The notes beneath the pieces are model-generated. The model was not told the DNA's origin. It saw nothing but the letters and a program-made list of their open reading frames with translations, and searched no databases. From positions 1 through 8,765 of the forward strand of contig JAPWUH010000041.1 in the NCBI GenBank assembly GCA_028275645.1: a stretch of 8,765 bases of DNA, given 5' to 3'. Position 1 is the first letter of the stretch. Every line of letters starts with the position of its first letter. Origin of the DNA: Caldivirga sp. (lineage in GTDB: Archaea; Thermoproteota; Thermoprotei; Thermoproteales; Thermocladiaceae). This document shows positions 5,907 to 8,765 of the stretch, piece after piece. Position numbers and translations under genes: made by a program.

Positions 5907-6455
5907 ATGGGCGATAGGTGGGTGGTTAACAATGTTAAGGACTTCCTGAGCAGGGTGGATAAGTACGCACTCAAGGTGAGGGCTAATGGGCAGGCCAAGG
6001 GCTTCATAGTGATATTCTACGACCTGCACTGCCCAGGCTGCGCACTACTAGACATCGACCTCATGGACTACTTCATGCAGCTTAACCAGAAGGGCCTAGT
6101 GGACGTACTATTCGTCGACTACCCAGTCCACAGGGTTGAGAAGCTTCACGCAAAGGCCAGGGTACTGTTCAAGAGGGACCCCAATGAATTTTTGAAGACG
6201 CTTAACAAGGTGTACAGTGACATGGTTGAGAGGGGGGTTTTAACAAAGGACATACCGAGCGTTAGTGACGATGAGGCTAACAGTGAACTACAGGCCGTTG
6301 ACGAGTGCAAGAGGCTAGCCAAGACCATTAATGTGCCGGGCACGCCGACAATAATGGTTGGTAGGTATGATAGGGATACTGGGGTCGCCATATTCGGCTA
6401 TGATGGACCGGACTCAGTCATGAACTTGATAAGGGAAGTTATATTCGAATTTTAA
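5907..6455 (+). CDS. Cytoplasmic thioredoxin-fold protein with CPGC active site (DsbA-like)
   Basis: The 182-residue protein has a thioredoxin fold with an inserted helical section, as in DsbA-like proteins. FIVIFYDLHCPGCALLD (33-49) is the first strand and redox site, with Cys42 and Cys45 in a CPGC motif. VDVLFVDYPV (65-74) is the next strand. Helical residues about 78-140 form the insertion. VPGTPTIMVG (143-152) carries the conserved cis-proline (Pro147) opposite the active site, and IFGYDGPDSVMNLI (162-175) ends the fold. An extra cysteine, Cys134, lies in the insertion. There is no signal peptide or membrane anchor, so it should act inside the cell, where many hyperthermophilic crenarchaea make disulphide bonds in proteins. 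It could be an oxidoreductase of protein disulphides or a reductant for a specific partner; direction cannot be told from sequence. Confidence 0.87.
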   Translation: MGDRWVVNNVKDFLSRVDKYALKVRANGQAKGFIVIFYDLHCPGCALLDIDLMDYFMQLNQKGLVDVLFVDYPVHRVEKLHAKARVLFKRDPNEFLKTLNKVYSDMVERGVLTKDIPSVSDDEANSELQAVDECKRLAKTINVPGTPTIMVGRYDRDTGVAIFGYDGPDSVMNLIREVIFEF

Positions 6456-6480
6456 ACACCTCAGTTAACAAGCGGGCTTA

Positions 6481-6530
6481 ATCTATATCACATATATCAT
6501 ACATGGAGACTACATGATTAGATATGATGG
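6481..6530. promoter_or_regulatory. Candidate operator upstream of the ribbon-helix-helix gene
   Basis: ATATCA occurs as direct repeats at 6485-6490 and 6494-6499. CATG occurs at 6502-6505 and 6513-6516, and an inverted ATCATATC-like element lies at about 6521-6528. Together they make an imperfect dyad just before the TATA box. Ribbon-helix-helix proteins often control their own genes through such short repeats, so autoregulation is a reasonable but unproven guess. Confidence 0.3.
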
Positions 6531-6535
6531 GAATG

Positions 6536-6543
6536 TTTATAAA
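6536..6543 (+). promoter_or_regulatory. TATA box that fixes the start of the ribbon-helix-helix gene
   Basis: TTTATAAA is a near-consensus archaeal TATA box. Its centre is about 26.5 bp from the ATG at 6566, exactly the leaderless spacing seen at neighbouring genes. The longer reading from 6524 would begin upstream of this box and is therefore unlikely. Confidence 0.75.
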
Positions 6544-6565
6544 GGTATCGTTTAAATTAAAACCT

Positions 6566-6772
6566 ATGCCGAGGACAAAATCCGAGGAGAAGATGGTGTT
6601 AATCTCAGTCCACATACCGAAGCAGATGCTTGAGGAGCTTGATGAATTGGTGAGGAGTGGTTCATTCCCATCCAGGAGTGAGGCCATACGGGTAGCCATA
6701 AGGGACCTGTTAATCAGGGAGAGGGCGAGGGGGGTTGAGCAGGGTGGTGGGGTATTGATGAGTGGGAGGTGA
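6566..6772 (+). CDS. Ribbon-helix-helix (CopG-like) transcriptional regulator
   Basis: This 68-residue protein is a typical small RHH DNA-binding protein. VLISVHIP (11-18) is the beta strand that pairs in the dimer and enters the major groove. KQMLEELDELVRSG (19-32) is helix 1, and SFPSRSEAIRVAIRDLLIRE (33-52) holds the conserved PSRSEAIR turn and helix 2. A short glycine-rich tail follows. The frame is open 42 bp further upstream (ATG 6524), but the TATA box at 6536-6543 lies inside that extension, and the extra residues do not belong to the fold, so I use the ATG at 6566. The target genes are unknown. Repeats just upstream (6481-6530) could be its own operator. It is followed by a 222-bp gap, so it appears to be transcribed alone. 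Confidence 0.9.
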   Translation: MPRTKSEEKMVLISVHIPKQMLEELDELVRSGSFPSRSEAIRVAIRDLLIRERARGVEQGGGVLMSGR

Positions 6773-6920
6773 TGCACCGTAGGTAAAACCACCATAGGTT
6801 AATTAAATCAACTCATCAATCTTCACCAAGGGATTAGCACCATTGGTGCGCCATTTTACATTGGCAATCACGATTTCGCCTAAACTCATGCATTAAGCCT
6901 GCCCTAGCCGGCTACTCATG

Positions 6921-6947
6921 GGTGCTAGGTGGTGCCTACACCGGTGC
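6921..6947 (+). repeat. Three closely spaced GGTGC boxes upstream of the 6995 gene
   Basis: GGTGC occurs at 6921-6925, 6931-6935 and 6943-6947, spaced 10 and 12 bp, so roughly on one face of the helix. The last sits in an 8-bp palindrome CACCGGTG (6940-6947). A further GGTGC forms the right half of GCACCATTGGTGC at 6837-6849. The group ends about 18 bp before the TATA box of the 6995 gene, a position suited to an activator or modulator site. Such words are not rare in this G+T-rich sequence, so chance is possible. Confidence 0.35.
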
Positions 6948-6964
6948 ATAATGGTTATGGTAAT

Positions 6965-6972
6965 GTTTAAAT
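6965..6972 (+). promoter_or_regulatory. TATA box of the 6995 gene
   Basis: TTTAAATA is centred about 26.5 bp upstream of the GTG at 6995. The fit with the leaderless spacing of neighbouring genes supports the GTG as the true start. Confidence 0.65.
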
Positions 6973-6994
6973 ACGGCCTACATTACTCCTAACA

Positions 6995-7408
6995 GTGGTT
7001 TACAAGGGTATTGGGGTTAGGTTCGTCTACATACATGGGGAGGTCACCACCCCACCACCTCCTGGCACACAGCTTCAAATGGCCATGAACATACAGATTA
7101 GTGGGCCTCCTGAGGTCATGGAGGAGTTGGTTAATGTCCCGTTCACTATAACGGTGTCCTCGATGCCACCGTCAATAAGCATAACCATAAGGGGCCTATT
7201 GACCATACAGGCCACCAGTGATGATGTTAAGAGGGTTTCAAGTCAATTGAAGTCCGGCACCGTACCACCTGAGGTTCAAGCCATCATAACCCAGTACGCC
7301 GTGTTTGAGGCTGGGTTGGTGGCTAGGGAGCTGGGCATACCACCAACCATACCGCTACCCATGGCTCAGCAGCAACCACAGCAGAGGGGGCCTCCAACAG
7401 CTATTTAG
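6995..7408 (+). CDS. Uncharacterised archaeal protein with a proline/glutamine-rich tail
   Basis: I do not recognise this 137-residue protein. The first 75 residues look like a run of beta strands: IGVRFVYIHGEV (6-17), MNIQIS (31-36), VPFTITVSSMPPSISITIRGLLTIQA (48-73). Helical stretches follow: SDDVKRVSSQLKSG (75-88) and PPEVQAIITQYAVFEAGLVARELG (91-114). Then come IPPTIPLP (115-122) and a low-complexity tail of Gln and Pro (124-134). This order of strands then helices, with a PPxIPLP end, recalls SecB-like small archaeal proteins, but that is a weak fold guess, not an assignment. The start is a GTG, chosen because the TATA box lies 26-27 bp upstream. There is no membrane segment. It ends 58 bp before rpl21e, which has its own promoter. 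Confidence 0.75.
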   Translation: MVYKGIGVRFVYIHGEVTTPPPPGTQLQMAMNIQISGPPEVMEELVNVPFTITVSSMPPSISITIRGLLTIQATSDDVKRVSSQLKSGTVPPEVQAIITQYAVFEAGLVARELGIPPTIPLPMAQQQPQQRGPPTAI

Positions 7409-7435
7409 TAACCCAACCCCCTAATGGCGGTATAA

Positions 7436-7445
7436 GTTTAAAAAC
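7436..7445 (+). promoter_or_regulatory. TATA box of rpl21e
   Basis: GTTTAAAAAC is centred about 26-27 bp upstream of the ATG at 7467, predicting a leaderless ribosomal-protein mRNA with transcription independent of the gene before it. Confidence 0.6.
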
Positions 7446-7466
7446 CTTCAGGGCGGCGTTGGGGCG

Positions 7467-7826
7467 ATGGTTAAGAGGACCCACGGCTACAGGTTTAAGA
7501 CCAGGAGACTACTGTCAAAGGCGCCCAGGGAGAGGGGTAGGCCCGGCCTCTTCAGGTGGTTACTGGCCAGGTACTATAGGGTTGGGGATAAACTTGTCAT
7601 AGACATAGACCCCGTTAACATTAGTACGGCCCCACATAGGAGGTATCAGGGTAAGGTTGGGACACTGGTTGGGTGGAGGGGTAAGGCGCTTGTGCTTGAG
7701 GTTGACTTCATGGGTGAGAAGAAGACCATAATAACTACCCCGGACCACGTGAAGCCCCTCAACCTTGAGGCCTTCATGAAGGAGAGGGTGCCCAGTGAAC
7801 CGGTTATTCAGAGCCAGGGTGAGTAG
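7467..7826 (+). CDS. rpl21e: 50S ribosomal protein L21e
   Basis: This is a structural protein of the large ribosomal subunit found in archaea and eukaryotes but not bacteria. The 119-residue sequence opens with VKRTHGYRFKTRRLLSK (2-18) and PRERG (20-24), the family signature. It continues with the SH3-like barrel GDKLVIDIDPVNISTAPHRRYQG (40-62) and KVGTLVGWRGKALVLEV (63-79), and ends at DHVKPLN. It is slightly longer than usual, with a tail of about 20 residues. The ATG is supported by the family's MVKR start and by the TATA box. In many archaea rpl21e sits with RNA polymerase subunit F and other genes; that cluster is not seen here. Its 3' end overlaps the convergent THUMP gene by 23 bp. Confidence 0.96.
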   Translation: MVKRTHGYRFKTRRLLSKAPRERGRPGLFRWLLARYYRVGDKLVIDIDPVNISTAPHRRYQGKVGTLVGWRGKALVLEVDFMGEKKTIITTPDHVKPLNLEAFMKERVPSEPVIQSQGE

Positions 7827-8364
7827 TGTCCCCACCCCCCTGCCTACCGCCCACGGTTACCTTGAGTAGGCTGAAGATGTCGCTCTCCCTAATGACCGAT
7901 ATTCCAGTCTTGGATGGGAAGACCTCAACCTGAATAACCTTATCAGGGTTCTCAAGCTTAACCCTCCTCATTATCTGGGGGGCCGCCCTATCTATAATGG
8001 CCATCCTATCGAAGAGTACACCCCTCCTCCTAACCTCAATCTTATAAGTCTCGTTCTCGGCTATCATCGAGTTCCCCATCTGGACAACCTTACTCACAAT
8101 CTCATCCACATCAGTCCTAACAACCTCCTGTATCGGAACCACCTTAAGTATGAACCTCGGTATGAAGACGCCGCTGGTAACCACCTCCCTCAGCTTATTG
8201 CTAAACTCCACAGGATCCATACTAACCCTACCCGTTAACAAGCCGTCAAAACCCGTGAAGAAGGTCCTCACGTCAACGGAGAGCAATTCACCAACCCTCC
8301 TCAACTCAGCTATACACTTACCCTCAACACCTCTCCCAGTGGAGATGACTAGGTTAAAAGACAT
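7804..8364 (-). CDS. THUMP-domain tRNA-binding protein (Tan1/THUMPD1-like)
   Basis: The 186-residue protein matches the archaeal THUMP-only family (Tan1-like). FNLVISTGRGVEGKCIAELR (3-22) is the N-terminal segment characteristic of Tan1-like proteins. TYKIEVRRRG (106-115) and VKLENPDKVIQVEVF (135-149) are the core strands of the THUMP fold, which binds the 3' end of tRNA. In yeast, Tan1 helps the acetyltransferase Kre33 make N4-acetylcytidine in tRNA. A similar partner role in archaea is inference from the family. The C-terminus has a short Gly-rich tail. The start may be the ATG (8362-8364) or the adjacent GTG (8365-8367). A TATA box at 8396-8403 leaves a leader of only about 6-10 nt. The last 23 bp run into the convergent rpl21e. 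Confidence 0.88.
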   Translation of the reverse strand: MSFNLVISTGRGVEGKCIAELRRVGELLSVDVRTFFTGFDGLLTGRVSMDPVEFSNKLREVVTSGVFIPRFILKVVPIQEVVRTDVDEIVSKVVQMGNSMIAENETYKIEVRRRGVLFDRMAIIDRAAPQIMRRVKLENPDKVIQVEVFPSKTGISVIRESDIFSLLKVTVGGRQGGGDTTHPGSE

Positions 8365-8395
8365 CACCGCTACCAGGCAGACCCCGCAAAATCAG

Positions 8396-8403
8396 TTTAA
8401 ATA
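8396..8403 (-). promoter_or_regulatory. TATA box of the THUMP gene
   Basis: The minus strand reads TATTTAAA, centred about 35 bp from the ATG and 32 bp from the GTG. This is a slightly larger spacing than at the leaderless genes and predicts a very short leader that contains GGTAGCGGTG. Confidence 0.6.
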
Positions 8404-8475
8404 CATTTTCAAGCACTAGGAGCCACGATACTAATGGCACCAATCCTAGACTCACTTAGGTAAACATAGTGGCTA

Positions 8476-8492
8476 GATGCCATTAAGGCATC
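8476..8492. repeat. Inverted repeat upstream of the last gene
   Basis: GATGCC (8476-8481) and GGCATC (8487-8492) are exact inverse complements around ATTAA. The repeat ends about 6 bp before the TATA box of the gene starting at 8528, so it overlaps the region bound by TFB and could be an operator. A wider pair, AGCCAC (8421-8426) and GTGGCT (8469-8474), surrounds the same intergenic stretch. Confidence 0.5.
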
Positions 8493-8497
8493 AATGC

Positions 8498-8507
8498 TTT
8501 TATAATA
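8498..8507 (+). promoter_or_regulatory. TATA box of the last gene
   Basis: TTTTATAATA is centred about 26 bp upstream of the ATG at 8528, the same leaderless spacing as at the genes to its left. It is the main reason to accept the truncated reading frame as a gene. Confidence 0.6.
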
Positions 8508-8527
8508 ATGAACAGCAATTATAACGT

Positions 8528-8765
8528 ATGACGAGCGTAGTTTACGAGCTAGCGCGCAAACCCACCATTAACCTAGTTAAGCTAATGATTGGCAGGTACA
8601 TGGTGAAGTATGGCCGTGGAATCAGCGCCAAGGCGTTAACCGAGCTCCTATTCCTAACGCTATATACGGACAACGAAAGGTTACTTAACACACCAAGGAT
8701 TAGAATACCCGAGGGATTTAGGATACGTTCAAAGGGCCTTTACCTACCAATTAACAAACTCCTTA
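8528..8765 (+). CDS. Unrecognised protein, N-terminal part, cut by the window end
   Basis: An open frame starts at the ATG 8528 and stays open for 79 codons to the end of the window. The visible part begins MTSVVYELARKPTINLVKLM, is basic, and looks helical up to about residue 45 (AKALTELLFLTLYT at 34-47). Strands or loops with RIRIPEGFRIRSKGLYLPIN follow at about 57-76. I recognise no family. Support comes from a good TATA box at the leaderless spacing and from normal codon use resembling its neighbours. An inverted repeat just upstream of the TATA box may be a control site. Confidence 0.65.
   Translation, partial: MTSVVYELARKPTINLVKLMIGRYMVKYGRGISAKALTELLFLTLYTDNERLLNTPRIRIPEGFRIRSKGLYLPINKLL

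Noticed and set aside
6524..6565. N-terminal extension of the ribbon-helix-helix gene
   Set aside because: The promoter TATA box lies within it, the next ATG has ideal leaderless spacing, and the extra residues are not part of the fold.
6478..6795. Minus-strand open frame opposite the RHH gene
   Set aside because: It mirrors the RHH coding sequence, has no recognisable domain and no promoter, and the plus strand has a clear family match.
7560..7835. Minus-strand open frame opposite rpl21e
   Set aside because: It is a shadow of a confidently identified ribosomal protein gene.

Overview
The window looks like the chromosome of a hyperthermophilic crenarchaeon, most likely of the Thermoproteales (Caldivirga- or Vulcanisaeta-like). 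This is inferred from the eukaryote-type ribosomal protein L21e, an archaeal THUMP protein, ribbon-helix-helix and archaeal-ATPase genes, a short CRISPR repeat whose crRNA handle would be ATTGAAGG, and genes with a TATA box about 26-30 bp upstream of the start codon and no leader. The genus is not proven by the sequence.

Layout. Positions 1-276 (minus) hold the N-terminal part of hydroxymethylbilane synthase (hemC), cut by the window edge. Positions 337-765 are a CRISPR array of seven repeats and six spacers, read on the minus strand towards hemC. Its leader lies in the AT-rich stretch from 766 to about 1080 and is full of short direct and inverted repeats. No cas gene is visible. Four minus-strand genes follow: a polytopic membrane protein with a C-terminal AAA+ ATPase domain and no protease domain (1189-2868), a soluble archaeal P-loop ATPase (3086-4216), a histone-deacetylase-family hydrolase with all catalytic residues (4293-5336), and a small helical protein with a winged-helix-like C-terminus (5385-5795). 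Diverging from that small gene is a plus-strand cytoplasmic thioredoxin-fold protein with a CPGC site (5907-6455). Next come a ribbon-helix-helix regulator (6566-6772), an unrecognised protein with a proline/glutamine-rich tail (6995-7408) and ribosomal protein L21e (7467-7826). L21e converges on, and overlaps by 23 bp, a minus-strand THUMP-domain tRNA-modification protein (7804-8364). The last gene (8528 onward, plus) is unrecognised and cut by the window end.

How the parts work together. This is mostly a run of separately promoted genes rather than a single operon. Haem biosynthesis, translation (L21e, THUMP protein) and redox or acyl-lysine/polyamine metabolism sit side by side. The most unusual items are the multi-membrane-span AAA+ ATPase, the internal architecture of the CRISPR leader (four TGTTCC boxes about 36 bp apart, and a 28-bp near-perfect palindrome), and the uncharacterised 137-residue protein upstream of rpl21e. 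I see no clear new defence system: the CRISPR array has no cas genes here, and the neighbouring ATPases show no direct link to it.
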